From contig NZ_VUOS01000006.1 of the NCBI RefSeq assembly GCF_009829325.1, positions 310,001 through 374,000 of the forward strand: DNA of 64,000 bases. Direction: 5' to 3'. A model generated the notes under the pieces. It searched no databases. It was not told the origin of the DNA and saw only the letters and a list, made by a program, of their open reading frames with translations. Below are positions 17,359 through 25,737 of this stretch, piece after piece (position 1 is the first letter of the stretch; every line of letters starts with the position of its first letter). Source of the stretch: Nocardia sp. CY41. Lineage in GTDB: Bacteria; Actinomycetota; Actinomycetes; Mycobacteriales; Mycobacteriaceae. The position numbers and the translations under genes are program-made.

Positions 17359-17643
17359 GTGAGCATGATTCTCGCCGCGCTGCACGACACCGTGATCGCG
17401 CAGTTCGAAAATCCGACCGCGGAAGAGCCGCCGCTCGCGGACAAACTGATGCAGATGGGCCGTTACTTCACCTGGTTGGTCCAGTTGTCCGGAATCACGG
17501 CGATCACCTACGGCGGCGGCAGGTTCGCGTGGGAGAAATGGAACGGCGGGACTCTCCAGTCGCCGAAGATGGTCGCCAGCGCGATGGCCGGTGGCGCGGT
17601 GGCGACGAGTGCGGGCACGATCATGAACGCGATCATCGGCTGA
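17359..17643 (+). CDS. 94-residue two-helix membrane protein
   Basis: The GTG at 17359 has AAAGGAG 7 nt upstream. An internal ATG at 17365 is the alternative. The protein has an amphipathic acidic N-terminus (FENPTAEEPPLADKLMQM), a first hydrophobic segment around residues 30-50 with a GGG turn, and a second Ala/Gly-rich one at 68-92. This size and topology resembles small proteins found near conjugation or phage genes (VirB2-like), but no other transfer genes are present here, so that comparison is weak. Function unknown. Confidence 0.7.
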   Translation: MSMILAALHDTVIAQFENPTAEEPPLADKLMQMGRYFTWLVQLSGITAITYGGGRFAWEKWNGGTLQSPKMVASAMAGGAVATSAGTIMNAIIG

Positions 17644-17745
17644 CCCGCGGTCCGATTCGTGACGCACCGGCTCGGCGGCCACCGTCGGGCCGGTGTTGTT
17701 CGGCCCCGACGACTGCATCGCCGGGCAGCGGTGCGTTGCATGGTG

Positions 17746-20700
17746 TCAGGTGGCGGCGATGCTCAGCATGACCTCAGCCGCCAGGTCGCGCGCCTCGAGC
17801 GGAGCCGATCGTGTTCCCGCGGTGTGGCGCTCGGCGAAAGCGCGCTCGCCGAGCGCCGCGCTCGTGAGGTTCGCCGGCCGGTCGATGTCGGGGCGTTCGG
17901 CGGGGAGCACAGCGATGCCGTTGGCCTCGCGCACCGCGGCGGCGGTGCCGAGCAGGAAAGCCGCGGCCTCCGGCAGACGTAGCTGGGCCAGTGGCGAGGC
18001 GAGCGCGGCCAGGGCGAAAGCTGTGTCGCGGGGTGCGCCGATGTGTTGCGCGCCGTCGAACGCGGTCAGGAACAACTCGAACGCGGCGTCGAGTTCGCCG
18101 CGCTGCTCCAGGATGTAGCCCAGCTCGACCTGCAGCATCGGCAGGAACAGCGGAGTCTCCTCGCCCTCGGCCAGGGGGAGTGCCAGCAGCTCGCGCACGA
18201 TCCGCTCCGCCGCGTCGGCTCGGCCGTCGCGCCGCGCGACGAACGCGAGCACGATCGAGGCGAACAACCGTCCGGGGTCGTACCCGTGCTCGGCCGCGAT
18301 GCGCTGCGCCTGTTCTCCGAGCGTCCGCGCCCGGCTGAACTCGGTGTGCTGCATGGCGATCCAGCTCAGCCAGCACAGGTGCGTGCACGCTTGCCCCCAC
18401 AGTTCCAGTTCCTGCGCGAGGCCGAGTGCGTCGGCGTGGATGTCGGCAGCGGCAGCCAGTTCACCGGTGAGCTCGGCCAGCCCGCCGAGCCACTCCGCGG
18501 CCTGCAGGCGGCCCCAGCGGTCGTCGAGCTCGGCGAACAGCCGCGCGGCCGTGCGCGCGTGCCGTTCCAGTTCCGGCAGGTCGACGCGATTGTGCGCCGC
18601 CTTGGCCAGCGCCACGTGCGCGGACGCCACGCCCCAACGGTCACCGAGTTCCGCGCAGACCGGCAGCGCCTTGCGCAGCAGCGCTTCCAGCTCGAGCACG
18701 TCACCGGATTCCAGTGCGGAGAACCCGAGGAACAGTTCGGCGCGCGCCCGCCCGGCCGGATCATCGACCGTGTCGTACAGGGCGAACACCGCGGCACGCT
18801 TGGCGTGACCGTCTCCGAATTCGCCTTGCTGGAAGGCGAATCCGGTGTTCCACGCCATTGCCCGAGCCCGATGACGCGGTGCGCCGCCGAGCGCCAGCGC
18901 CGCGTCCAGCCACCGCCGCGCCTCGGTGAGCCGCCCGCGCAGCTGCCAGTACCAGGCGAGCGCGTTCACCAGCCGCAGCGCCCGGTCCGCATCGCCCGCG
19001 CGCAGAAAACCGTCCAGCGCCGCACGCAGATTCGCCGAGTCGTCGTCCAGGCGCCGCAGCCAGCGCCGCTGGTCGGCGCCGTACAGCTCGGGTTCGGCGC
19101 GCTCGGCCAGCCGCAGGTGGTACCGATGGTGGGCCAGGTGCGCCGCCTCGAACTCACCGGCCTCGGCCAGCCGGTCGAGACTGAACGCGGCCACCGATTC
19201 CAGCAAGCGGTAACGGCGTCCGGCCGGGTGCACCAGCGACCGGTCGGCCAGCCTGCCGACGACGTCGGTGACCATCGACGCGTCCACGGCCGGATCGTCG
19301 CCCACGGAGCACACCGCCTCCGCGGCCGCCAAGGTGCAACCGCCCGTGTGTACCGCCAGCCTGCGCAGCACCGCTTGCTCGGTCTCGTCCAGCAGGCCCC
19401 AGCTCCAGTCGATCATCGCCGCCAGGGTCTGCTGCCGCGGCGGCACTCCGCGATGCCCGGTGGCCAGCAGCTTGAACCGGTCGTCGAGCCGGGCGACGAT
19501 CTCGTGCACACCCAGCGCGCGCACCCGGGTGGCGGCGAGCTCCAAAGCGAGCGGAATACCGTCGAGCCTGCGGCACAGCGTCGCGACCGGCGCGGCGGTG
19601 TCGCCGTCGAGGGTGAAATCGCGGTCACCCGCGCGCGCTCGCGTGACGAACAGGCGCACCGCTCCCGCTCGGGCGATCTCGTCCGGCGCCGCGTCCCGGG
19701 CGGGCACCTCCAGTGGTTCCAGGGCGACGACGTCCTCGCCGGGCAGCCGCAGCGGCTCCCGGCTGGTGGCCAGGATGCGCACTCGGGGGGCCGCGCCGAG
19801 CAGCACCTCGGCCAGGTCGGCGGCGCGGTCCACCACGTGCTCGCAGTTGTCCAGCACCAGCAGCAACTCTTGCTCGGCCAGCGCCTCGCACAGCGACCCG
19901 GTCGGGTCGGCGCCGTCCACGGCGCGGATGCCGAGCACACCGGCCACGGCGTCGGCCAGGAACGTCGCGCCGTCGGTCCTGGTCGGTTGCAGCGCGGCCA
20001 GTTCCACCAGCCAGGTTCCGTTGCCGAAGCGTCCGGTCACCGCCGCGGCGGCGGCGAGCGCCAAGCGCGTCTTGCCCACCCCACCGGGCCCGGTCAGCGT
20101 GACGAGCCGGGCGTCGCCGACGGCGTCGCACAACTGCGCGAGGTCGGCGTCGCGGCCGATCAGCTCGGTGCGCGGCGCGGGAAGGTTCGAGCTGCGCCGC
20201 CGGGCGACGACGCTTTCCGGTGACCGGGCGGCGCGGGGCAGGTCCTGCGCCAGGATCGCGCGGTGCAACTCGACCAGTTCCGGGCTCGGGTCGATGCCGA
20301 GTTCGTCGGCGAGGTGCCTGCGCAGCTCCTCGTAGCCGTCCAGCGCCTCGGCCTGCCTTCCCGCGCCGTAGAGCGCGCGCAGATGGGCGGCGCGCAACCG
20401 CTCGCGCAGCGGGTGCGCCGTCACGAAGGCGGTGAGTTCGCCGGCGACTTCCCGGTATTCGCCCAGCGCCAGCCGCGTTTCCGCCAGCTCCTCCACTGCC
20501 ACCAGGCGCTGCTCCTCGAGCTGGGCGATGGCGGGCTGGGCGAACGGCGCGTCCCGGAAATCGGCGAACGCGGGCCCGCGCCAGAGGGCGAGTGCCGCCG
20601 TGAGCGCGCCGGCCCGCTCGGCCGGGTCGGTCGCCGCGCGCGCGGCAGCCACCAGCGCGCGGAACTCCTGCGCGTCGATCTCGGTGGTGGCCAGCCGATA

Positions 20701-20973
20701 TCCCGGTGGCGGGGAGACCACCAGATCCCGTCCGCCGGGTTCGGCGTCTGCCAGTGCCCTGCGCAGCTGCGAGGCCTTGGCCGCCAGCGTGCCCGCCGGA
20801 TTGCCGGGCGGGTCGTCGGTCCAGATGTCATCGATCAACCGGTCACCGGACACCGGTTGGCCGGGCGTGACCAGCAGGTCGGCCAGCAGCGCCCGCACTT
20901 TGGTCCCCGGAATCGGCACCACGTCGCCCACATCCGTCCAGACCGTCAACGGACCGAGCACCCCGAAACGCAT
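17746..20973 (-). CDS. AfsR/SARP-type regulator with BTAD, NB-ARC-like ATPase and TPR region
   Basis: This is a 1075-residue transcriptional regulator. Order: OmpR-type winged helix (residues 1-95, starting RFGVLGPLTVW), bacterial transcriptional activation domain (about 100-245, ending in ELGIDPSPELVELHRAIL), an NTPase with P-loop TGPGGVGKTRL and LLLVLDNCEHV, the winged RLDDRFKLLATGHRG region, and a long helical TPR-like C-terminus. SARP/AfsR proteins bind direct repeats with 11-bp spacing near the -35 region and activate transcription. It is divergent from the FMN-reductase unit, whose upstream region carries such a repeat, and a second copy precedes the DHFR-like gene. Target assignment is inference. 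Confidence 0.93.
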   Translation of the reverse strand: MRFGVLGPLTVWTDVGDVVPIPGTKVRALLADLLVTPGQPVSGDRLIDDIWTDDPPGNPAGTLAAKASQLRRALADAEPGGRDLVVSPPPGYRLATTEIDAQEFRALVAAARAATDPAERAGALTAALALWRGPAFADFRDAPFAQPAIAQLEEQRLVAVEELAETRLALGEYREVAGELTAFVTAHPLRERLRAAHLRALYGAGRQAEALDGYEELRRHLADELGIDPSPELVELHRAILAQDLPRAARSPESVVARRRSSNLPAPRTELIGRDADLAQLCDAVGDARLVTLTGPGGVGKTRLALAAAAAVTGRFGNGTWLVELAALQPTRTDGATFLADAVAGVLGIRAVDGADPTGSLCEALAEQELLLVLDNCEHVVDRAADLAEVLLGAAPRVRILATSREPLRLPGEDVVALEPLEVPARDAAPDEIARAGAVRLFVTRARAGDRDFTLDGDTAAPVATLCRRLDGIPLALELAATRVRALGVHEIVARLDDRFKLLATGHRGVPPRQQTLAAMIDWSWGLLDETEQAVLRRLAVHTGGCTLAAAEAVCSVGDDPAVDASMVTDVVGRLADRSLVHPAGRRYRLLESVAAFSLDRLAEAGEFEAAHLAHHRYHLRLAERAEPELYGADQRRWLRRLDDDSANLRAALDGFLRAGDADRALRLVNALAWYWQLRGRLTEARRWLDAALALGGAPRHRARAMAWNTGFAFQQGEFGDGHAKRAAVFALYDTVDDPAGRARAELFLGFSALESGDVLELEALLRKALPVCAELGDRWGVASAHVALAKAAHNRVDLPELERHARTAARLFAELDDRWGRLQAAEWLGGLAELTGELAAAADIHADALGLAQELELWGQACTHLCWLSWIAMQHTEFSRARTLGEQAQRIAAEHGYDPGRLFASIVLAFVARRDGRADAAERIVRELLALPLAEGEETPLFLPMLQVELGYILEQRGELDAAFELFLTAFDGAQHIGAPRDTAFALAALASPLAQLRLPEAAAFLLGTAAAVREANGIAVLPAERPDIDRPANLTSAALGERAFAERHTAGTRSAPLEARDLAAEVMLSIAAT

Positions 20974-21006
20974 GCGGGCAGCCTATGTCAGCGGCGCCGG
21001 AGGCCG

Positions 21007-21024
21007 ACCGCAAACAAATCGGAA
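21007..21024 (+). promoter_or_regulatory. SARP-type direct repeat, copy 1
   Basis: Two heptamers, ACCGCAA (21007) and ATCGGAA (21018), lie 11 bp apart start to start. CACAGT, a possible -10, begins 12 nt after the second heptamer. The surrounding 26 bp (21006-21031) match copy 2 at 21 positions. The element lies between the AfsR-like gene and the FMN-reductase unit. Confidence 0.55.
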
Positions 21025-21081
21025 GGTGCTGTGCCCACAGTGGGAACGCCGGACATCGGACTCGCGGAAAGAGAGCTCGAC

Positions 21082-21162
21082 ATGAAACCCATCCCCGCCC
21101 CGCCCCGGATCGGCTACGCCACAGGCGCCGTCGAGAAGACGCTCGCCGCCGAGGGCCTGTGA
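21082..21162 (+). CDS. 26-residue leader peptide coupled to the FMN reductase
   Basis: The short frame MKPIPAPPRIGYATGAVEKT and six more residues starts at an ATG preceded by a purine-rich AAAGAGAG. It ends in a TGA that overlaps the ATG of the reductase (TGATG). The arrangement suggests translational coupling or a regulatory leader. No family is recognised. It could also be a remnant of a longer gene. Confidence 0.4.
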   Translation: MKPIPAPPRIGYATGAVEKTLAAEGL

Positions 21163-21749
21163 TGACGGGCGCGGGCCAGGTCCGGGTGGCGCTGATCGTG
21201 GGCAGCACCCGCACCGGCCGTTTCGGCCCCACAGTGGCGGACTGGTTCGCCGGGCGGCTGGACCGCCGCAGGCAAGTGGACGTGGACCGGATCGATCTCG
21301 CGACGACGGGGCTGCCCGATCGACTGACCGATCACGACGAGCCGCTCCCGGCCGCGGTCCGCGCTCTCGGCGCGCGGCTGGCGGTCGCGGAGGCGTTCGT
21401 CGTGGTCACTCCGGAGTACAACCGGAGCTTCCCGGCCGCGGTGAAGAACGCCGTCGACTGGTTCGACGCGGAGTGGGCCGCCAAGCCGGTCACGGTGGTG
21501 GGATACGGCGGCGACGCGGACGGCGGTCACGCCGCCGCCCAGCTACGGCCTGTCTTCGGCGAACTGAACGCCGTGCCCATCCGGCGTACCGTGACCATCA
21601 CCAAGGCCTGGCAGCGCTTCGCGAGCGACGGCAGCTGGCCGCGGCGCGACGCGGAACTGGACGAAACCGTCGATGCCGCGATCGACCAGCTCTTGTGGTG
21701 GGCGTGCGCCTTGCGCGCGGCCCGGGCCTGCACGCCGTTCGTGCGGTAG
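21162..21749 (+). CDS. NADPH-dependent FMN reductase-family protein
   Basis: This 195-residue flavodoxin-like reductase has the FMN phosphate loop VGSTRTGRFGPTVADW at the N-terminus and the signature TPEYNRSFPAAVKNAVDWF in the middle, followed by VGYGGDADGG. Such enzymes reduce FMN or quinones with NADPH and could in principle supply FMNH2 to flavin monooxygenases elsewhere, but no operon link to the LLM genes exists. The ATG at 21162 overlaps the leader stop. A SARP-type direct repeat lies about 135 bp upstream of it. Confidence 0.9.
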   Translation: MTGAGQVRVALIVGSTRTGRFGPTVADWFAGRLDRRRQVDVDRIDLATTGLPDRLTDHDEPLPAAVRALGARLAVAEAFVVVTPEYNRSFPAAVKNAVDWFDAEWAAKPVTVVGYGGDADGGHAAAQLRPVFGELNAVPIRRTVTITKAWQRFASDGSWPRRDAELDETVDAAIDQLLWWACALRAARACTPFVR

Positions 21750-21790
21750 AAAGCAACCGCGAACCGAGTCGGTGCGCCGGTGACGGACCG

Positions 21791-21808
21791 ACCGTAAACA
21801 AACCGTAA
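21791..21808 (+). promoter_or_regulatory. SARP-type direct repeat, copy 2
   Basis: Two identical heptamers ACCGTAA begin at 21791 and 21802 (11-bp period). CAGAGT begins 12 nt after the second heptamer, the same spacing as in copy 1. It precedes the DHFR-like gene by about 75 bp. Confidence 0.6.
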
Positions 21809-21883
21809 GGCGGTGCAGGCAGAGTCGTTCTCGACAGCGAGACCGGCCGCATCCGGCGACCGCCGCACGTGAAAGGAAAACCG

Positions 21884-22435
21884 ATGGGCACCATCGCAGT
21901 ACACGAATTCATCGCCCTCGACGGGGTGTACGAGGATCCGTCCTGGACCTTCGAGTACGGGTTCGACCCGAAGATGGGGGAGACCCTGGGTGCGATCACC
22001 TCGGCGTCGAAAGCGATCCTGCTGGGCCGCACCACCTTCGAGATGTTCGCCCCGGCCTGGTCGACCCGCACCGCCGAGGACGACCCGGGCGCGCCGTTCT
22101 TCAACGACACGATGAAATACGTGGTGGGTGCGGGGGAGCCGCAGGTGGAATGGGCCAACAGCACCCGTCTGGGCGCTTACGACGCGGATGTCATCCGCAA
22201 GCTGAAGGACGAGGTCGACGGCGTCATCTACGTCAGCGGCAGCGGCACGCTGGTGCGGGCGCTGCTCGCGGACGGTTTGGTCGATGACCTGCATCTGTTC
22301 GTGTACCCGATCGCGCTCGGCAAGGGTAAGCGCCTGTGGAGCGACGGTGTGGAGGCGACCAAGCTCGCGCTCAAAGAACAGGAGGTCTACGCCAACGGCG
22401 TCGTCCACTTGGACTACGGTCCTGCCGAGGCCTGA
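21884..22435 (+). CDS. Dihydrofolate reductase-like (RibD C-terminal) protein
   Basis: This is a 183-residue protein of the DHFR/RibD-C fold common in actinobacteria. It shows VHEFIALDGVYEDP at the N-terminus, ILLGRTTFEMFAPAW, GVIYVSGSGTLVRALL and LVDDLHLFVYPIALGKGKRL, all typical of the family. Members are NADPH reductases of mostly unknown substrate. The ATG at 21884 follows GAAAGGA. It is monocistronic, with a SARP-like direct repeat upstream and a strong hairpin downstream. Confidence 0.9.
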   Translation: MGTIAVHEFIALDGVYEDPSWTFEYGFDPKMGETLGAITSASKAILLGRTTFEMFAPAWSTRTAEDDPGAPFFNDTMKYVVGAGEPQVEWANSTRLGAYDADVIRKLKDEVDGVIYVSGSGTLVRALLADGLVDDLHLFVYPIALGKGKRLWSDGVEATKLALKEQEVYANGVVHLDYGPAEA

Positions 22436-22447
22436 TGCCACGCGGAA

Positions 22448-22469
22448 GGGCGGCCCGTTCGGGCCGCCC
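22448..22469 (+). terminator. Hairpin after the DHFR-like gene
   Basis: GGGCGGCCCG and CGGGCCGCCC form a perfect palindrome around TT, 12 nt after the stop. It lies between convergent genes and may serve both. Confidence 0.65.
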
Positions 22470-22510
22470 GAGCGATCCGGCTCGCCGCGGGGTGGGCGAC
22501 GGGGCCGGGA

Positions 22511-22783
22511 TCAGCGCCCCCCGGTGCAGTAACCCTCCGGGGTGTACTGGCACGGACGCTCGTTGCGTCCACGGTATCCGCCGTGGTTGCTGCTCCTGGA
22601 ACGCTCGCCCACACCGGAACCGCGCTTGTCGGCGGGGTTGTGCGAGTACCGGTCCGCTGTGGTGGTGACAGAAGGTTCGGGCCAAGCGACCGCCGCCGCC
22701 GTGAAGACCGACCCACCGATCAGCGCCGAGGCCACCACTCGACGCACTGTCACGCGCTTCCTCGTGTTGTGCATTAGTTTCAT
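22511..22783 (-). CDS. Small secreted protein with a Cys pair
   Basis: This 90-residue protein has an Arg-rich n-region (NTRKRVTVRR), a hydrophobic stretch (VVASALIGGSVFTAAAVAW) and a hydrophilic Ser/Gly/Arg-rich mature part ending in PCQYTPEGYCTGGR. That fits a Sec signal peptide followed by a short exported peptide with one possible disulfide. The ATG at 22783 is chosen, but a second ATG at 22774 is equally possible. No family is recognised. A 26-bp imperfect palindrome lies 26 bp upstream. Confidence 0.65.
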   Translation of the reverse strand: MKLMHNTRKRVTVRRVVASALIGGSVFTAAAVAWPEPSVTTTADRYSHNPADKRGSGVGERSRSSNHGGYRGRNERPCQYTPEGYCTGGR

Positions 22784-22808
22784 CCCGTCGATTAACGTGC
22801 CGTCATAT

Positions 22809-22834
22809 AACGATACATTGATCAATGAGTCGTT
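22809..22834. promoter_or_regulatory. 26-bp palindrome upstream of the small secreted-protein gene
   Basis: The element is AACGA-N2-CATTGATCAATG-N2-TCGTT, with a perfect 12-bp centre (22816-22827). It lies in an AT-rich patch between the small gene start and the DUF5996 gene. No regulator gene is adjacent, so the binding protein is unknown. Confidence 0.6.
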
Positions 22835-23076
22835 GGCCATAATAACTTCCCACTGTGGGGAACGGCTCGGTCGACCAGCGCCGATGAGGTCCGTGCTGCT
22901 ACGTGTTCGATCTTGCCCTGTGCAACGTGCCGTTGTTCAGGTAACCGCGCAGAGTGCGCCCCAAACCCTGACGAGCACATCCGGCCCGCGGGCTACGCAT
23001 GCGGAGAGGGCGTCCCGCTGCTGGAACGATCACCTGCGACCGTCGAGGGCCGCATCGATTCACCCGGCCGAGCCGG

Positions 23077-24042
23077 TCACCGTCGCGTCTGCTCTGTGCC
23101 GCGCGATCCACGTTCGCGCTGCCAGCGATCCGGGTCGGCCTCCAGCGCGGCGCGGTCCCAGTGGCCGAGTCCGGCGGCGGCCGCATACGTCGTGTCGAGG
23201 AACTCGAGCAGTGCGCGCTCGGGTGCCGGGGACGTGCGAACCGCCTCGTAGGGCAGGAGGAATTGGCCGTTCTCCCGGCTGTAGAAGGCATCCGGCGGAC
23301 CGACCGGGTACTCGGCGAACCCCTCGGGCTCCGGGTACGCGTAGGCGTAGAAGGCGCCTTCGGCCCCGCCGCCAGGCCAGAAGCCGCAACTGCTCAGTTC
23401 GTGCGAGTAGCCCTCGACCATGACCCAGTCGCCGCAGTTGGGCGCGCCACCCGGGTGCCGAGGAGCTGCCCGCCCGGAGAATCTGGTGCACGCCAAGTCC
23501 ATCGCTCCCCAGAAGAAGTGCACCGGGCTCACTTTGCCGATGAAACGCGAACGGAACTCGTGCATGACCCGATCGGCGGCGAGCAGTTGGCGCCAGAACA
23601 AGGTGGCCGCAGCCGCGTCATAGGAGCGATGCTCGTAGTCCTCGGCGAACGGGATGGCGGGTTCGACCTCGTTGGGCCTGGCCTGGATGCGCACCGGAAC
23701 GCCGAGTTCGCCCAAAGCCTCGACGGTTTCGGCGTAGAAGGCCGCGACCGGCTTGGGTTCGAGCGCGACCTGCCGGCTTCGGCCGTCGCTGGACCGGATG
23801 TGCAGCTGATGATCGAGGAAGTCGAATTCGATGTCGAAGCAACCGGTCGGATGCGGGATGGACGAGGTGGTCAGTCCCCTCGGGCTGACGTAGAAGGTGA
23901 CCTGCCACCAGTGGTTGACCAGCGGAGCGTGGGAGAGCCGGATCTTGCCGACGATCTGCGTCCACATGTGCAGCGTCTCCCGCGTGGGCGTCCAGTCGTC
24001 CACCCGCAGCGCCGGCCACGGCCCGGTCGTGGCTTCTGTCAC
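23077..24042 (-). CDS. DUF5996-family protein
   Basis: This is a 321-residue cytosolic protein matching the uncharacterised DUF5996 family. Visible blocks are WPALRVDDWTPTRETLHMW, WWQVTFYVSPRGLTTS, HQLHIRSSDG and SPVHFFWGAMDLACTRFSGR, with a Trp/Phe-rich C-terminal half (AFYAYAYPEPEGF). The GTG start at 24042 has GGAGG 6 nt upstream and opens directly into the conserved part. No catalytic role is known. It has no operon partner. The downstream side holds a 26-bp palindrome. Confidence 0.87.
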   Translation of the reverse strand: MTEATTGPWPALRVDDWTPTRETLHMWTQIVGKIRLSHAPLVNHWWQVTFYVSPRGLTTSSIPHPTGCFDIEFDFLDHQLHIRSSDGRSRQVALEPKPVAAFYAETVEALGELGVPVRIQARPNEVEPAIPFAEDYEHRSYDAAAATLFWRQLLAADRVMHEFRSRFIGKVSPVHFFWGAMDLACTRFSGRAAPRHPGGAPNCGDWVMVEGYSHELSSCGFWPGGGAEGAFYAYAYPEPEGFAEYPVGPPDAFYSRENGQFLLPYEAVRTSPAPERALLEFLDTTYAAAAGLGHWDRAALEADPDRWQRERGSRGTEQTRR

Positions 24043-24270
24043 TGCGCACCTCCGTCTCGTTCGGGGTTGTCGGTGCCGGTGCCGCACGCAGGCGCCCGCG
24101 AAGCCCGGCGCAGTGCTCGTAATCCGCACCGTACCCCGTGCGCAGGCCCTCGGAAGCTCGACATGCGACAGAGTTGGCAACTGTCCGGCAACATTGCCTG
24201 CCTCCGCTGCGGACCGATCAACCCGACGGACACGGCGCACAGGCATGCCCCGGGATCGGCAGGCGACCCC

Positions 24271-24465
24271 TCACGGCCTGCGCGGCCACCTGTCGTCGGG
24301 TGACGGCATGCTCGCCAACGGCAGGGCGACGCCCTTCCGGGTTGCCCGGGCTCTGCGGCGGGAATCCGGATCCCACACCATGGCCGCGGCCGCACCGCCG
24401 AGCAGAACCACGACGATGCCGACGATCGCCACCCACAGCAGTACCACCGATGTTTCTCCAGTCAT
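24271..24465 (-). CDS. 64-residue single-pass membrane protein
   Basis: From the ATG at 24465 the product has a 23-residue hydrophobic helix (VVLLWVAIVGIVVVLLGGAA) followed by an Arg-rich tail (DPDSRRRARATRKG). The frame is open further upstream but only this part looks protein-like. A GGAG is weakly placed upstream. Function unknown. Confidence 0.5.
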   Translation of the reverse strand: MTGETSVVLLWVAIVGIVVVLLGGAAAAMVWDPDSRRRARATRKGVALPLASMPSPDDRWPRRP

Positions 24466-24841
24466 CCCCGTCCGCTCCGTATGGCACGTTATCCCCAGGC
24501 GGACAATTGCTTTCGCGATGGCGAGCATTCTTCCCACGCCGGGTGGCCGGCGCGAATCGACGCGCGGATTCTGTGCTGTGCCAGCACCACGAGCTCCCGC
24601 GTTTGGGATACGTCTGGTAACGCATAATGTCGGGCACGGTGGGCCGGCAGGAAGCATCACCGACGCTCGGCGGACTGGTGGAGCGGCGCTCGTCGTGAAG
24701 GCGGGCATGCGCGCCTTGACGCCGAAGGCCCGTTTGGTGCCTGCGGCGCGCGCCTGACGCGATCGATTTCGTTCCCCCGAGAACCCGCCGTCCGCTCGAA
24801 GACGAGGCATCGCATTGACCTCGGCGACGCCGGGGGTCATT
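24466..24841. other. Intergenic region before the methyltransferase-TetR unit
   Basis: No gene is supported. Open frames on both strands here lack family sequence and ribosome sites. The right end leads into a long palindromic operator. Confidence 0.5.
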
Positions 24842-24871
24842 ATGAACAGATGTTCATGAACATGTGTTCAT
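24842..24871. promoter_or_regulatory. 30-bp palindromic operator before the methyltransferase
   Basis: The element is ATGAACA-N-ATGTTCATGAACAT-N-TGTTCAT, symmetric at 28 of 30 positions with a perfect 14-bp core (24850-24863). It ends 18 bp before the methyltransferase start, just ahead of its GAGGAGG. The TetR gene at the end of the same unit is the natural candidate ligand. Confidence 0.75.
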
Positions 24872-24889
24872 AATGTTCGAGGAGGTTCG

Positions 24890-25732
24890 ATGACCGAGAT
24901 CGTCAACACCGCGCAAGCCGAGGCATGGAACGGCTACGAAGGTGCGCACTGGGCCGAACACGACGGCCGATACGACGCGGTCAACAGCGGGTTCAACGAG
25001 CCGCTGCTGACCGCCGCGGACATCCGGGACGGCGATCGAGTGCTGGACATCGGTTGCGGGAACGGACAATTGACGCGACTTGCCGCCGCCAGGGCGGGCT
25101 CAGGATCGGCGACCGGCCTCGACCTGTCCGGTCCGATGCTCGCCCGCGCCCGCGACCGCGCGCGGGCCGAGGGCATCGCGAATGTGTCGTTCCGGCAAGG
25201 CGACGCGCAGGTGCACCCGTTCCCCGCGGCCGCGTTCGACGTGGCGATGAGCCGCTTCGGGATCATGTTCTTCGCCGACCCGGTCGCCGCCTTCGCCAAT
25301 ATCGTCCGTGCGCTGCGACCCGGTGGCCGCCTCGCGTTCGTGGCCATGACCGCACTGGCGGGAACCGATCTCGGCACCGTATTCGGTTCGCTCGCCGCCC
25401 ATTTCCCGTACGCCGGGCCGCAGGACGGCCACGGCCCCACCTCGTTCTCCGATCCCGGCCGGGTTCGCGAGGTGCTGTCGGCCGCGGGGTTCGACGACAT
25501 CGGCTGCGCGCGGGTCGAGGCGGACGGCATCTGGGGCCGCGACACCGCGGACGCGGCCGAGTTCCTCTTGGGCTGGGGCCCGATCCGTCATCAGCTCAGC
25601 CTGGTGGACCCAGCGGTCGAGGTGGATGCCCGGCAGACGTTGCTCGACGCGTTGCGGCCGTTCGACGGCCCCGACGGCGTCCGGCTGCGCGGCACCGCCT
25701 GGCTGGTCACGGCGTCGGCGCCGCTACTGTAG
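24890..25732 (+). CDS. Class I SAM-dependent methyltransferase
   Basis: This 280-residue methyltransferase has motif I VLDIGCGNGQLTRLAAAR, the acidic GLDLSGPML, motif II FDVAMSRFGIMFFADP and post-motif LRPGGRLAFVAM. It resembles UbiE/Coq5-like small-molecule methyltransferases. GAGGAGG at 24879 gives a strong start. A TetR regulator follows after 5 bp in the same direction. The long operator directly upstream implies tight repression, perhaps relieved by the compound it modifies (inference). Confidence 0.9.
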   Translation: MTEIVNTAQAEAWNGYEGAHWAEHDGRYDAVNSGFNEPLLTAADIRDGDRVLDIGCGNGQLTRLAAARAGSGSATGLDLSGPMLARARDRARAEGIANVSFRQGDAQVHPFPAAAFDVAMSRFGIMFFADPVAAFANIVRALRPGGRLAFVAMTALAGTDLGTVFGSLAAHFPYAGPQDGHGPTSFSDPGRVREVLSAAGFDDIGCARVEADGIWGRDTADAAEFLLGWGPIRHQLSLVDPAVEVDARQTLLDALRPFDGPDGVRLRGTAWLVTASAPLL

Positions 25733-25737
25733 GCCGA

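Noticed and set aside
17359..17643. Conjugative element (VirB2-like pilin)
   Set aside because: Only size and topology fit. No other transfer, integrase or att-site signals are nearby.
18043..20223. 726-residue plus-strand open frame
   Set aside because: It lies wholly antisense to the AfsR-like gene, has no family sequence and reflects high GC content in the opposite strand.
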